The position numbers and the translations under genes are program-made. Shown here in pieces: positions 1-10,527 of a stretch of 64,000 nucleotides of DNA. Position 1 is the stretch's first letter, and every line of letters starts with the position of its first letter. A model generated the notes under the pieces. It saw only the letters and a program-made list of their open reading frames with translations. It made no database searches and was not told the origin of the DNA. The stretch is from Mycolicibacterium baixiangningiae (GTDB taxonomy: Bacteria > Actinomycetota > Actinomycetes > Mycobacteriales > Mycobacteriaceae): contig NZ_CP066218.1 in the NCBI RefSeq assembly GCF_016313185.1, forward strand, positions 1,674,001 to 1,738,000. Reading direction: 5' to 3'.

Positions 1-1
1 C

Positions 2-187
2 GGCGTGCCGTGGCTGCTCAGCTTCGCCCAGCCGACGATCTGGGAGATCGGCCGGCCCTGGTACCTGGCGTGGGCCGGTCTGATCTACATCGTCGCCACG
101 CTGACAACGCTGGCGTGGGTGGCCGCTACCGGTCGTCGTCGACGATGGCGTCGATCTCCCGGGCCATCTGCAGATCCTTCTGCGTGA
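2..187 (+). CDS. pimE: C-terminal end of a polytopic membrane protein, probably mannosyltransferase PimE (partial)
   Basis: The reading frame is open from the window edge to a TGA at 185-187. It ends in a hydrophobic helix of about 20 residues ([20 protein letters not shown]) followed by an Arg-rich tail, as expected for the last membrane segment of an integral GT-C enzyme with a cytoplasmic tail. The identity comes mainly from position: in mycobacteria pimE directly precedes the pterin dehydratase and mutT2 genes seen next. PimE adds mannose to polar phosphatidylinositol mannosides. The last 62 nt overlap the convergent phhB gene. Confidence 0.55.
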   Translation, partial: GVPWLLSFAQPTIWEIGRPWYLAWAGLIYIVATLTTLAWVAATGRRRRWRRSPGPSADPSA

Positions 188-416
188 TACCGCCCTCGGA
201 ATGTGTCACCAGCACGAAAGTGACTGTCTGCCAACGGATGTCGATGTCGGGATGGTGGTCGTGCTCCTCTGCGCGCTCGGCTACCCGCCGCACGGCCTCG
301 ATTCCGTCGAGGAATGCCGGGAACTCGACCGAGCGGCGCAGCGCCCCCTCGGTGCGCTCCCAGCCGTCGAGGTCCTGCAGGGCGACGTCCACCTCGTCGT
401 CGGTCAACACAGCCAT
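126..416 (-). CDS. phhB: Pterin-4-alpha-carbinolamine dehydratase
   Basis: This 96-aa protein matches the usual length of the PCD/DCoH family. The family active-site signature is visible as [12 protein letters not shown] at residues 51-62, with a further conserved THSEGGIT near residue 71. Family members dehydrate 4a-hydroxytetrahydropterin, which regenerates the cofactor of aromatic amino acid hydroxylases; the bacterial role is often unclear. It is divergent from mutT2 across only 27 bp, and the ATG at 416 lies 7 nt beyond a TACCGT -10 element, so the mRNA is probably leaderless. The 3' end overlaps the convergent upstream gene. Confidence 0.85.
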   Translation of the reverse strand: MAVLTDDEVDVALQDLDGWERTEGALRRSVEFPAFLDGIEAVRRVAERAEEHDHHPDIDIRWQTVTFVLVTHSEGGITQKDLQMAREIDAIVDDDR

Positions 417-422
417 GCCGTC

Positions 423-436
423 GACGGTATACCGTC
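423..436. promoter_or_regulatory. Perfect 14-bp palindrome forming back-to-back -10 elements for phhB and mutT2
   Basis: GACGGTATACCGTC is a perfect palindrome in the 27-bp gap. It presents TACCGT, which fits the mycobacterial TANNNT -10, on both strands: 430-435 rightward and 429-424 leftward. The two share the central TA. Start codons follow after 8 nt (444) and 7 nt (416), consistent with leaderless transcription in both directions. It could instead be a repressor site. Confidence 0.5.
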
Positions 437-443
437 ACCGCTG

Positions 444-830
444 ATGGCAGAGCAGATCGTCGTGGCCGGTGCGCTGATCGCAGGGTCGGCACTGTTGGTC
501 GCGCAGCGGGAGCGGCCACCGGAACTGGCCGGACTCTGGGAGCTGCCGGGCGGAAAGGTCGCACCGGGGGAGACCGATGCCGACGCACTGGCGCGGGAGT
601 TGTTGGAGGAGCTGGGCATCGAGGTCACCGTCGGCGTACGGATCGGTGACGACATCGCGCTGAACAGCTCGACGGTGCTGCGCGCCTACCGCGTCACCCA
701 CACCGGCGGGCAGTTGCGGCCCATCGACCACCGCGCACTGCGCTGGGTGCGCGTCCAGGAACTCGACGAGCTGCCGTGGGTTCCGGCTGATCGGGCCTGG
801 CTCAGCGCGCTCGGTCAGGCGCTTCGCTGA
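444..830 (+). CDS. mutT2: Nudix hydrolase MutT2 (CTP/dCTP pyrophosphohydrolase type)
   Basis: This 128-aa single-domain Nudix protein has a textbook Nudix box from G37 to I59 (GX5E at 37-43, then RELLEELG at 51-58), which binds the catalytic metal. The order phhB-mutT2-typA matches Rv1159A-Rv1160-Rv1165, supporting MutT2, which hydrolyses pyrimidine nucleotides such as CTP and 5-methyl-dCTP. The ATG at 444 is preferred: upstream in-frame starts would run through phhB, and the MAEQIVVAGALI start matches the first beta strand. There is no Shine-Dalgarno but a TACCGT -10 lies 8 nt upstream. The narGHJI genes that follow mutT2 in M. tuberculosis are absent. Confidence 0.85.
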   Translation: MAEQIVVAGALIAGSALLVAQRERPPELAGLWELPGGKVAPGETDADALARELLEELGIEVTVGVRIGDDIALNSSTVLRAYRVTHTGGQLRPIDHRALRWVRVQELDELPWVPADRAWLSALGQALR

Positions 831-837
831 AGGCCTG

Positions 838-1110
838 TCAGAACCGCAGGCGGTCGTTGATCACCCGTGCCTCGTGCGCACTGCGCGGGTGATGCGCCGC
901 ATAGAGCGGATGCAGCAGCATCGGATGTCTGCAGTGCGGGCAGGATTGCTGGGGCTGTCTGGCGGCGGCCACCGTCAGGTGATGACAGGTACTGCACCGC
1001 ACGACGTGGGCGGCGCCGATCCAGTTCATCAACCCGAGGTAGAGCGCGGCGATCGTGGCCACGGCCAACAGGATGATCAGGGCGACGGTCAGCGCCTCGT
1101 AAACCGCCAT
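838..1110 (-). CDS. Small membrane protein with a zinc-ribbon-like segment
   Basis: This predicted 90-aa protein has one N-terminal hydrophobic helix (ALTVALIILLAVATIAALYL) followed by a cytoplasmic-type segment with paired cysteines, CSTCHHLT and CPHCRHP, spaced like a rubredoxin or zinc-ribbon knuckle. The ATG at 1110 is chosen over one 18 nt upstream because GGAGGT sits 7 nt before it. It is convergent with mutT2 and has only 7 bp to spare. I do not recognise a named family; membrane anchorage with metal binding is inference from the sequence. Confidence 0.6.
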   Translation of the reverse strand: MAVYEALTVALIILLAVATIAALYLGLMNWIGAAHVVRCSTCHHLTVAAARQPQQSCPHCRHPMLLHPLYAAHHPRSAHEARVINDRLRF

Positions 1111-1200
1111 GATCGCACCTCCAAGCATGTACGACAGACCCCGACGGGTGCCTCAACGGTACTCGCCGGCGGCTGAGAAGTCAGCAGGTCAGCGAGGTCG

Positions 1201-1368
1201 TCAGGCCTTACGGGCGCGCTTGTAGACCTTCTCCAGATCCTTGCCCCGGATTCCCATGTGTTCGGCCTTGAGCACCTTGTGCACCACCAGCGGACAACGT
1301 TTGCAGCGCGGTTTGCTCCGGCAACACTTCTTCTTCGGTTTGAGCTCGGCGAATTTGGCGGGTTTCAC
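1201..1368 (-). CDS. 55-aa Lys/Arg/Cys-rich small protein
   Basis: From a GTG at 1368 the frame encodes 55 residues beginning VKPAKFAELKPKKK, with four cysteines in CCRSKPRCKRC and a charged C-terminal helix ending in KARKA-type residues. In-frame upstream sequence reaches a stop without another start codon. Codon choice is strongly GC3-biased, as in real genes here. The cysteine/lysine pattern suggests a small metal-binding or nucleic-acid-binding protein. I believe it is conserved in mycobacteria but know of no function. Confidence 0.6.
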   Translation of the reverse strand: MKPAKFAELKPKKKCCRSKPRCKRCPLVVHKVLKAEHMGIRGKDLEKVYKRARKA

Positions 1369-1514
1369 GGACGGGCGGGATCCTGACGACGGGTGATCGG
1401 GAGGAGAAGTCGGTTCTCATACATTGCCATGAGGCCTCGCAACCGTGGTGACCTCCCTCGCACCCGCGGCTCTGCATTTCGCGATCGAGTCACCACACTG
1501 CGACAATCAGCGAC

Positions 1515-3404
<1,890 letters not shown>

Positions 3405-3424
3405 CGGCCGATACCCTGAGGAGC

Positions 3425-5296
3425 GTGCCGACCCGTCCCCGCCGCTACCGCGTGACGCTGGGGGCGCTGCTCTTTGCCACCGCGTTGCTGCTGGGTGGGT
3501 GTACCGTGAGCCCGCCGCCGGCGCCGCAGAGCACCGAGACGACGGAGAGCACCCCGCCGCCGGCCCCCAAGGCGACGCAGATCATCGTCGCGATCGATTC
3601 GATCGGTCCCGGGTTCAACCCGCACCTGCTGTCCGACCAGTCGCCGGTCAACGCGGCCATCGCCGCACTGGTGCTGCCGAGTTCGTTCCGGCCGATCGCG
3701 GATCCGAACACGCCGACCGGATCCCGGTGGGAGCTCGACCCCACCCTGCTCGAATCGGCCGAGGTGACGAACCAGAACCCGTTCACCGTCACCTACAAGA
3801 TCCGGCCCGAGGCCCAGTGGACCGACAACGCGCCCATCGGCGCCGACGACTACTGGTACCTGTGGCGTCAGATGGTCAGCCAGCCCGGCGTCGTCGACCC
3901 CGCCGGCTACGACCGCATCACCGGCGTGCAGTCCGTCGGGGGGGCCAAGCAGGTCGTCGTCACGTTCGCCCAGCCCTATCCGGCCTGGCGCGAGCTGTTC
4001 AACAACATCCTGCCCGCGCACATCGTCAAGGACGTGCCCGGCGGCTTCGGCGCCGGCCTGGCACAGGCGATGCCGGTGACCGGCGGACAGTTCCGCGTGG
4101 AGAGCATCGACCCGCAGCGCGACGAGATCCTGCTGGCGCGTAATGACCGGTACTGGAGCGCACCCGCCAAACCCGACCTCGTGCTGTTCCGGCGTGGCGG
4201 GGCGCCGGCGGCACTGGCGGACTCGATCCGCAACGGTGACACCCAGGTGGCCCAAGTGCACGGTGGCGCAGCGACTTTCGCCCAGCTCAGCGCCATCCCC
4301 GACGTGCGGACGGCGCGCATCGTGACACCACGGGTCATGCAGGTGACGCTGCGTGGTCAGCTGCCGAAACTCGCCGACCCCTCGGTCCGCCGCGCGATCT
4401 TCGGGCTGCTCGACGTTGACCTGCTGGCCTCGGTCGGCGCCGGTGACGACAACACCGTCACCCTGGCCCAGGCGCAGGTGCGTTCGCCGTCAGACCCCGG
4501 ATACGTGCCGACGGCGCCGCCCGCGCTCGGCACCGAGGCGGCCCTGGATCTGCTGGCCGACGCCGGATACCAGATGGCTCCGGTAGACCCCCTGCCGCCG
4601 GCGCCCGGCGCCCCCGAGCCCGATCACACCCGCGGCCGCATCGCGAAAGACGGCGTGCCGCTGACCCTCGTGCTCGGAGTCGCCGCGAACGATCCGACCT
4701 CGGTGGCCGTGGCTAACACCGCCGCCGATCAGCTCCGCAACGTCGGGATCGACGCGTCGGTGCGGGCGCTGGATCCGGTGACGCTCTACAGCGAGGCGCT
4801 GGCCGAGAACCAGGTCGACGCCGTCGTGGGCTGGCACCAGGCCGGGGGAGACCTGGCGACGGCGCTGGCCTCGCGGTACGGCTGTCCTGCGCTGGAGGCG
4901 ACGCCGGTCCCGACCGCCCCGGGCAGTCGGCCGCCTTCGCCCACACCGTCGCCGGCCCCCAGCGGTGAGTCACCAGAGCCGTCCGCCACCCCGACCACCA
5001 CACCCAGTCCCGCGCCGGAGTCGGGTCAGCTGGTGCAGGCGCCCAGCAACATCACCGGAGTGTGTGACCGCAGCATCCAGCCGAAGATCGACGCGGCGCT
5101 CGACGGCAGGGAGGCGATCGGCGAGGTGATCGACGCCGTCGAGCCTCGACTGTGGAACATGTCGACAGTGCTGCCGATCCTGCAGGACACCACGATCGTC
5201 GCGGCGGGCCCGAGCGTGCGCAACGTGAGCCTCTCGGGTGCGGTGCCGGTCGGCATCGTCGGTGACGCCGGCAGCTGGGTGAAATCGCCGCAGTGA
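3425..5296 (+). CDS. lpqW: Lipoprotein LpqW, regulator of PIM/LAM biosynthesis
   Basis: This is a 623-aa lipoprotein. An Arg-rich n-region and hydrophobic core lead to the lipobox LLGG-C26, followed by a Pro/Thr-rich linker and a substrate-binding-protein type 5 fold (ABC oligopeptide-binding class). A second Pro/Ser/Thr-rich insertion lies near residues 495-540. In mycobacteria LpqW helps divide flux between polar PIMs and lipoarabinomannan, and suppressors of lpqW mutants map to pimE, the gene at the left end of this window. The GTG at 3425 has GAGGAG just upstream and also TACCCT (3412-3417) 7 nt before it, a leaderless-type arrangement inside the 20-nt gap after typA. Confidence 0.9.
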   Translation: MPTRPRRYRVTLGALLFATALLLGGCTVSPPPAPQSTETTESTPPPAPKATQIIVAIDSIGPGFNPHLLSDQSPVNAAIAALVLPSSFRPIADPNTPTGSRWELDPTLLESAEVTNQNPFTVTYKIRPEAQWTDNAPIGADDYWYLWRQMVSQPGVVDPAGYDRITGVQSVGGAKQVVVTFAQPYPAWRELFNNILPAHIVKDVPGGFGAGLAQAMPVTGGQFRVESIDPQRDEILLARNDRYWSAPAKPDLVLFRRGGAPAALADSIRNGDTQVAQVHGGAATFAQLSAIPDVRTARIVTPRVMQVTLRGQLPKLADPSVRRAIFGLLDVDLLASVGAGDDNTVTLAQAQVRSPSDPGYVPTAPPALGTEAALDLLADAGYQMAPVDPLPPAPGAPEPDHTRGRIAKDGVPLTLVLGVAANDPTSVAVANTAADQLRNVGIDASVRALDPVTLYSEALAENQVDAVVGWHQAGGDLATALASRYGCPALEATPVPTAPGSRPPSPTPSPAPSGESPEPSATPTTTPSPAPESGQLVQAPSNITGVCDRSIQPKIDAALDGREAIGEVIDAVEPRLWNMSTVLPILQDTTIVAAGPSVRNVSLSGAVPVGIVGDAGSWVKSPQ

Positions 5297-5319
5297 CAGC
5301 AAGGCCGCAGTGACAACAA

Positions 5320-5345
5320 GGCCCCCACCCCGAAGGGTGAGGGCC
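5320..5345 (+). terminator. Hairpin after lpqW
   Basis: GGCCCCCACCC, a CGAA loop and GGGTGAGGGCC form an 11-bp stem with one mismatch 24 nt after the lpqW stop. There is no U-run, as is common for mycobacterial terminators. Confidence 0.65.
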
Positions 5346-5418
5346 CGCTGGGTCTCGCGGTTACGCGTCGGCACAGGTGCGCCCAAGACGTCGGCAAAGA
5401 ACTCACTCACCACGGAAA

Positions 5419-5448
5419 GCGGCCCCGAACCGTGAGGTCCGGGGCCGC
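5419..5448 (-). terminator. Hairpin after the leftward repeat-protein gene
   Basis: GCGGCCCCG and CGGGGCCGC form a perfect 9-bp stem with further pairing (ACC/GGT) in the loop. It lies 18 nt beyond the stop codon of the leftward gene ending at 5466 and, with the hairpin at 5320-5345, separates two convergent transcription units. Confidence 0.65.
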
Positions 5449-5465
5449 CTGCGTGGTACTGCGAG

Positions 5466-8400
5466 TTACTCCGAAGCCGAGCTGCTGCTCGCCTTGTCGC
5501 TGCTCGCCTTGTCGCTGCTCGCCTTGCTGTCGCTGCTCGAGGAGCTGGACTCCTTCTTCGTCGCCGGCTTCTTGTTGGCACCGGTGGCGTTCTCGATCGA
5601 CTTCCGGACCCCGTTCGCCGCACCCTCGAGGTTCTTGCGGGTTTGGTTCGCCGCACCCTCGAGGTTCTTGCGGGTCTGGTTCGCCGCACCCTCGAGGTTC
5701 TTGCGGGTCTGGTTGAGCCCGTCGTTGATCTGCTTACCGGCCGTGTCAACCGCCTCCCGCAGCTCGACCTGCGCCTGTGTGACCTGCTTCTGCAGTTCCA
5801 CAGCCGGGTTGGCCGGGGCGGGGAGAGTGATTTGCGTCGGCAGCTTCGCCACCGGCTCATCCGCCGTCTCCGACGCGGGCACCTTGGCGACCGGTGCGCT
5901 GGAGGCTGCGGTGTCACCGACGCTCAGGTTGACCGATCGGCTGGAATCCGCAACGAGTGTGCTGCCGACGTCCTCGTTGGTCGTCCGGGCTCCGAGGTCG
6001 ATGCCGCCACCGATGCTGCCGCCGAGGCCCCCGAGCCCTGCCCGGATGGCTCCGCCGATCGCGGCGCTGATCGCACCGCCGATGTTGACGTCGCTGGCGG
6101 CTTCGGCGAAGGCCGAGACCGCCGCGAAGATGCCGGCCCCGATGGCCTGGGCCGCGTCGTTGCCGTTCTCCAGCGCGGAGATCGCGGTGGCGCGGAACGC
6201 CTCGACCACAGCGTTGGTGGCTGCGGCGATGTTGTTCACCGCGTCCACGCCGATCTCGGTGATCGCGTCGGCCGCCGCACCGAACTGTGCACCGGCTTCC
6301 GCGAAGGAGCCGATGAACTCGGCGGGGGTCGGCAGCCCTTCCAGGCTGGCGCCGATCGCCGCGGAGATCTCGCCACCGAGCTCGGCGAAGCCCTGCAGCG
6401 CTGCGGCGCCCAGGTCGAGGCCGGCCTCGAGACCCAACTGCAGCGATGCGCCGAGGTCGGCCAGCACCGGTCCGAGCGAGGCGGAGGCCTCGATCAGAGC
6501 GTCGATGAACACCGCCGGGCTGGGCAGGTTCTCGAGCGCGGCCTCGAACGCGGCGGCGAGCGTTCCGCCGCCTTCGACCAGTGCCTCCAGGAAGGCACCG
6601 AACTCGGCGCTGCCGATGTCGATGCCCGTCTCGATGGCGGCGGTCAGCGCGGCCGACAGGTTGCCGAGGGCTTCGGCGGTCGCATCCGCGATCGCGTTGA
6701 AGCCGGGCGCGAATGCTCCGATGGCGCCCTCGATCGCGGCGACGAACTCGGCCGGGGTCGGGAAGCCCTCAAGTGCTGCGTCGAAGGCCGCGGCCAACTC
6801 CGCTCCGGCGTTCACCAGCGCATCGGCGATGGCCCCTGCGTCCAGGTCGATCCCGAGCTCAAGAGCGAGCTCCAGCGCCGCCTCGAGGGAGGCGCCCAGG
6901 TCGACGCTGATCGAGCCCAGTGCCCCGACCAGTGCGTCGATGAACGCGTCCGGCGTCGGGAAGGCCCCCAGCGCGGCTTCGAACGCCGCGGCCAACTGGC
7001 CGCCCGCGTCCTGCAGCCCTGCGATGACCGCTTCGAAGGCGGTCTCGCCGACGGCCAGACCGGCTTCGATCGCCGCGGACAGCGCGCTCGAGAAGTTGGC
7101 GATCGCGATCCCGGTGGCATCCGCCAGCGCGGTGAGTCCGGGGATCACACCTTCCAGAGCCGCCTCGAGGGCGGCGACGAACTCGGCGGGCGACGGGAAC
7201 CCTTCGAGTGCACCGTCGAAGATCGCGCCCAGTTCGGCCCCTGCTTCCAGGAGTGCCTCGCCGATCGCGGTCGCGTCCAGGTTCAGACCCAGGTCGACGA
7301 TGACCGAGAGCGCGGCGTCGATGGCCGCGGACAGGTCGACGTCGATGGCGCCGAAGGCCGACACCAGGGCGTCGATGAACGCCTCGGGGGTCGGGAACGC
7401 CTCGATGGCGGCGTTGAACGCGGCGGCGAGATCACTACCGGCGTCCAGCAGACCCGCGACGATGGCGTCGAACGCTTCCACCCCTGCGGCGAAACCGGTC
7501 TCGAGCACTGCCGTCAGCGCGCCCGACAGGTCGGCGATCACCTCGGCGGTGGCGGCGGCGAGCGCATTGAAGCCCGGGATGACGCCCTCGAGGGCGGCAT
7601 TGAAGGCCGCGATGAACTCCGCCGGAGTCGGGAACCCTTCCAGCACACCGTTGAACAGTGCGGCCAGATCGGCGCCGGCTTCGATGAGCGCATCGGCGAT
7701 GACGCCGGCGTCCAGGTCGATGCCGAGTTCGATGAGGGCCTCGAGCGCCACGTCCAGCGCAGCGCCGAGGTCGACGTCGATGGAGCCGAAGGCGCTGACC
7801 AGTGCGTCGATGAACGCCTCGGGCGTCGGGAAGGCGGCGATCGCCGCGGCGAAGGCGGCCGAGAGCTCGCCGCCCGCGTCCTGAAGTGCGGCCACCACAG
7901 CCCCGAAGGCGTCCAGACCCGCGGCGAAACCGTCCTCCAGGGCAGCTGTCAGCGCACCCGACAGGTCGGTGAACGCCTCTGCAGCGGCTTCCGCCAGCAC
8001 GTTGAAGCCCGGGATCAGCCCGGCGATGGCTGCGTTGAACGCGACGAAGAACTCGGCCGGGGTCGGGAAGCCGTCGAGCACGCCCGCGAAGGCAGCGGCG
8101 AGGTCGGCGCCGGCCTCGATCAGAGCCTCGGCGATGGCGGTGGCGTCGATCTCGATGCCGAGGTCGACGATCACCTCGAGCGCTGCGTCCAGGGCTGCGC
8201 CCAGGTCGATGTCGATGGAGCCGAACGCGCTGACCAGCGCGTCGATGAAGGCCTCGGGCGTCGGGAAGGCCTCGATTGCCGCGGCGAATGCGGCGGCGAG
8301 CTCGCTACCCGCATCCAGCAGACCCGAGACGATGGCGTCGAAGGCCTCGATGCCGGCTGCTGCGCCCGCGGTGATGGCTGCGGCCAGCGCACCCGACACA

Positions 8401-9518
8401 TCGGTGAGTGCCTCGGCGGCGGCCTCGGCGAAGGCGTTCAGGCCGGGCAGGACGCCGGCGATCGCGGCATTGAACGCCGCGAAGAACTCGGCCGGGGTCG
8501 GGAAGCCTGCGAAGACATCGCCGAATGCCGCAGCGAGATCGGCGCCGGCGTCGATGAGCGCCTCGGCGATGGCGGTGGCGTCGATGTCGATGCCGATGTC
8601 GACGAGGACGTCCAGCGCGGCTTCGAGCGAGGCGGCCAGGTCGATGTCGATGGCGCCGAAGGCCGAGACCAGGGCGTCGACGAAGGCCTCAGGGGTGGGG
8701 AAGGCAGCCAGCGCGGCGTTGAACGCGGCGGCGAGGTCACCACCGGCGTCGAGGAGTCCGTCGACGAATGCCGCGAAGGCGGTGGTGCCTGCGGCAAGAC
8801 CGGCTTCGATGGTGGCGGCGAGCTGACCGGAGAGCTCGGTGAGTGCCTCGGCCGCAGCGGTCGCCACGGCATTGAAGCCCGGGACCACATCACCGAGGGC
8901 CGCCTCGAAGGCAGCGACGAACTCTTCGGGTGTCGGGAAGCTGGCGAGAGCGGCGTTGAACACGGCGGCCAGATCGGCGCCGGCTTCAAGGAACGCGTCG
9001 GCGATCGCGCCGGCGTTCAGATCGATGTCGAGTTCGAGCGCGGCTTCGAGCGCGAGCTCGATGGCACCGGCGAGATCGAGGTTGATCGAGGCGAAGGCCG
9101 AGACCATTGCATCGACAAAGGCCTCCGGGGACGGGAAGTTCGCGATGGCGTTGTCGATCGCAGTGGCGAGCACGCTACCGCCGTCGAGCAGACCGTCGAC
9201 CACAGCCTGGAACGCGTTGTTGCCCTCGCCGACGGCGCTGACGAGCGCCGCCTCGAGCGCACCGCTCAGTCCGATGATCGCGGCCTGGGCAGCCTGAGAG
9301 GCGCTGTCGACGGCACCGCCCACCGGCGCCCACGCGGCCTGCGCGGCGGCGATCAGATCAGCCAGTGACGACAGCGAAACGTCTTCGAGTACCGCGACCA
9401 TGCGGTCGCCCCGAATCTGGAAGTCCGGGGGCAGAACCTCAACCGGAGCCAACGCAATCGATGTAGCGCCTACGACAGCTACACCGGCGGTCAAGTATGA
9501 CCGAACAGCAACTTCCAT
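5466..9518 (-). CDS. 1350-aa exported Ala-rich protein with perfectly phased 145-aa repeats
   Basis: The N-terminus (about 30 residues, SYLTAGVAVVGATSIALAPVEVLPP) looks like a signal or export module. Most of the rest is Ala/Leu/Asp-rich helix built from a 145-aa unit with two halves, each opening with a phrase such as FPTPEAFIDAL or FPTPAEFFVAF. Near the C-terminus come three 11-residue repeats of the type NQTRKNLEGAA, probably a short coiled coil, then a Lys/Ser-rich disordered tail. GAGGGGA lies 5 nt before the ATG at 9518. I do not recognise a functional family; automatic pipelines may mislabel it PE-PGRS-like. Secretion with a surface or envelope-structural role is inference. It lies where M. 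tuberculosis has PPE17/PE11. Confidence 0.8.
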   Translation of the reverse strand: MEVAVRSYLTAGVAVVGATSIALAPVEVLPPDFQIRGDRMVAVLEDVSLSSLADLIAAAQAAWAPVGGAVDSASQAAQAAIIGLSGALEAALVSAVGEGNNAFQAVVDGLLDGGSVLATAIDNAIANFPSPEAFVDAMVSAFASINLDLAGAIELALEAALELDIDLNAGAIADAFLEAGADLAAVFNAALASFPTPEEFVAAFEAALGDVVPGFNAVATAAAEALTELSGQLAATIEAGLAAGTTAFAAFVDGLLDAGGDLAAAFNAALAAFPTPEAFVDALVSAFGAIDIDLAASLEAALDVLVDIGIDIDATAIAEALIDAGADLAAAFGDVFAGFPTPAEFFAAFNAAIAGVLPGLNAFAEAAAEALTDVSGALAAAITAGAAAGIEAFDAIVSGLLDAGSELAAAFAAAIEAFPTPEAFIDALVSAFGSIDIDLGAALDAALEVIVDLGIEIDATAIAEALIEAGADLAAAFAGVLDGFPTPAEFFVAFNAAIAGLIPGFNVLAEAAAEAFTDLSGALTAALEDGFAAGLDAFGAVVAALQDAGGELSAAFAAAIAAFPTPEAFIDALVSAFGSIDVDLGAALDVALEALIELGIDLDAGVIADALIEAGADLAALFNGVLEGFPTPAEFIAAFNAALEGVIPGFNALAAATAEVIADLSGALTAVLETGFAAGVEAFDAIVAGLLDAGSDLAAAFNAAIEAFPTPEAFIDALVSAFGAIDVDLSAAIDAALSVIVDLGLNLDATAIGEALLEAGAELGAIFDGALEGFPSPAEFVAALEAALEGVIPGLTALADATGIAIANFSSALSAAIEAGLAVGETAFEAVIAGLQDAGGQLAAAFEAALGAFPTPDAFIDALVGALGSISVDLGASLEAALELALELGIDLDAGAIADALVNAGAELAAAFDAALEGFPTPAEFVAAIEGAIGAFAPGFNAIADATAEALGNLSAALTAAIETGIDIGSAEFGAFLEALVEGGGTLAAAFEAALENLPSPAVFIDALIEASASLGPVLADLGASLQLGLEAGLDLGAAALQGFAELGGEISAAIGASLEGLPTPAEFIGSFAEAGAQFGAAADAITEIGVDAVNNIAAATNAVVEAFRATAISALENGNDAAQAIGAGIFAAVSAFAEAASDVNIGGAISAAIGGAIRAGLGGLGGSIGGGIDLGARTTNEDVGSTLVADSSRSVNLSVGDTAASSAPVAKVPASETADEPVAKLPTQITLPAPANPAVELQKQVTQAQVELREAVDTAGKQINDGLNQTRKNLEGAANQTRKNLEGAANQTRKNLEGAANGVRKSIENATGANKKPATKKESSSSSSDSKASSDKASSDKASSSSASE
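5614..5712. repeat. Three tandem 33-bp repeats in the 3' end of the 1350-aa gene
   Basis: Copies run 5614-5646, 5647-5679 and 5680-5712 and are nearly identical (one T/C difference noted). They encode three copies of an 11-residue heptad-like unit. Near-identity suggests recent duplication and possible length variation between strains. Confidence 0.9.
6315..9135. repeat. 435-bp tandem repeat array within the 1350-aa gene
   Basis: The phrase GC(G/A)TCGA(T/C)(G/A)AA recurs at 6499, 6934, 7369, 7804, 8239, 8674 and 9109, always exactly 435 bp apart. A second phrase in the other half-unit (GAACTC) recurs at 6744, 7179, 7614, 8049, 8484 and 8919, also at 435 bp. The leftmost copy (6315) is 6 bp out of register. 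Third-codon positions have diverged but no indels have accumulated between the phased copies, so unit length is under constraint. Confidence 0.92.
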
Positions 9519-10492
9519 GACATCCCCTCAGAGTCTCAAAAAGCCCGACGGAGCAAAACATACCTGAGAACTACCTAAGTAACAAAGGGATCTCCTGCTT
9601 TTTCTCTAACCCTTTTCTGACGCCCCGAATAGCGTTTGCTTGGGCATTCCTCAGAGGAATTAGCCTCCGGCCAGAGGGTGTGCGAACTATCGCGCCAACG
9701 GCAAACAAGGTCGCGTCATGTGGCACGGGAGTGGGTCGACTTCAGTCAACCCGTTACCTAAGGTACGCAAATAGCTGAGTTGGTTGACTGGGGAAGTTTG
9801 ACCAGTAGGCATGGCCACTGTGGCGCCGGTCACTATTTGCCTCTGGAGCGTCGGCGAAGCGTCTGATCAACGTATGGCGTCTATGCCCTTCCGGCGCGCG
9901 CAGGGAATCGTTGTTCTAGCAAGTACCGTTCGTGGTTCCCCTCATTGCCGCAGGTCTTCGCTGATCTGGGAGCTCCTCGGACGTGGGCGACGAAGGCCGG
10001 TGAGGGGGGTCCGCCAGCTCGACCCGCCACGCAACCGGCGAGTCGGGGGCGCCCTCCCTGGCGTGTCTCGTCCGCTTGCTGTGGACTCCAGCCGCGATAC
10101 CACTGCTGGGCCGCAGGTTTTGACGCTGAAGAAAGGGGGTGCCTGGCCAGGACTTCGCAGGCGTGATGCCCAGTCGGCGCGGGGGGTTTATTCTGATGGT
10201 CCCGGTGATTGTCCGGCCTCGTCGAGGCGACGATCGGCATGCGATCAGTGTGCATTGGACCTGTCGGCCAAGAGGTAGCTGAAGGCCTCATTCCTACCCG
10301 CAATTCGGGTTAGCCACCTTGGCAAAGACCTGATCAAGCTGAGAGCAACCTGAGGCGTCTGGCTAACGTCGTTCAGCCTCCTCCAGCGAACAGTCCGGCG
10401 CTCGGCACGAGCGCGCTGACGGGGCCTGCGGGCCGTAGGCCACGGGCTGTGTGGAGAGCGCGGACGTCGAACAGACGAGAACCGACCCATCC
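9519..10492. other. About 970 bp with no supported gene
   Basis: Base composition near 9530-9830 is more AT-rich than the surrounding genes, consistent with regulatory DNA upstream of the leftward repeat-protein gene. Open frames on both strands (9811-10278 and 9881-10303) overlap each other, have atypical composition and no recognisable motifs. The stretch could be decayed coding sequence between two paralogous exported-protein genes. Confidence 0.5.
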
Positions 10493-10510
10493 GGTGACGG
10501 AATCGTCACC
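10493..10510 (-). terminator. Short hairpin downstream of the 392-aa gene
   Basis: GGTGACG and CGTCACC form a perfect 7-bp stem around a GAAT loop, 17 nt past the stop of the leftward gene. There is no U-run, so its strength as a terminator is uncertain. Confidence 0.4.
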
Positions 10511-10527
10511 GTGACGATGGGCGGGTG

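Noticed and set aside
5643..9368. Very long open frames on the rightward strand opposite the 1350-aa gene (for example 5643-9368)
   Set aside because: They are mirror images of the repetitive, high-GC leftward gene. The leftward frame has a signal-like start, ribosome-binding site, terminator and meaningful repeats.
9811..10278. A 155-codon rightward open frame in the intergenic region before the 392-aa exported-protein gene
   Set aside because: Composition and codon use are unlike real genes here, there is no ribosome-binding site or motif, and a leftward frame of similar length overlaps it. Probably chance or decayed sequence.
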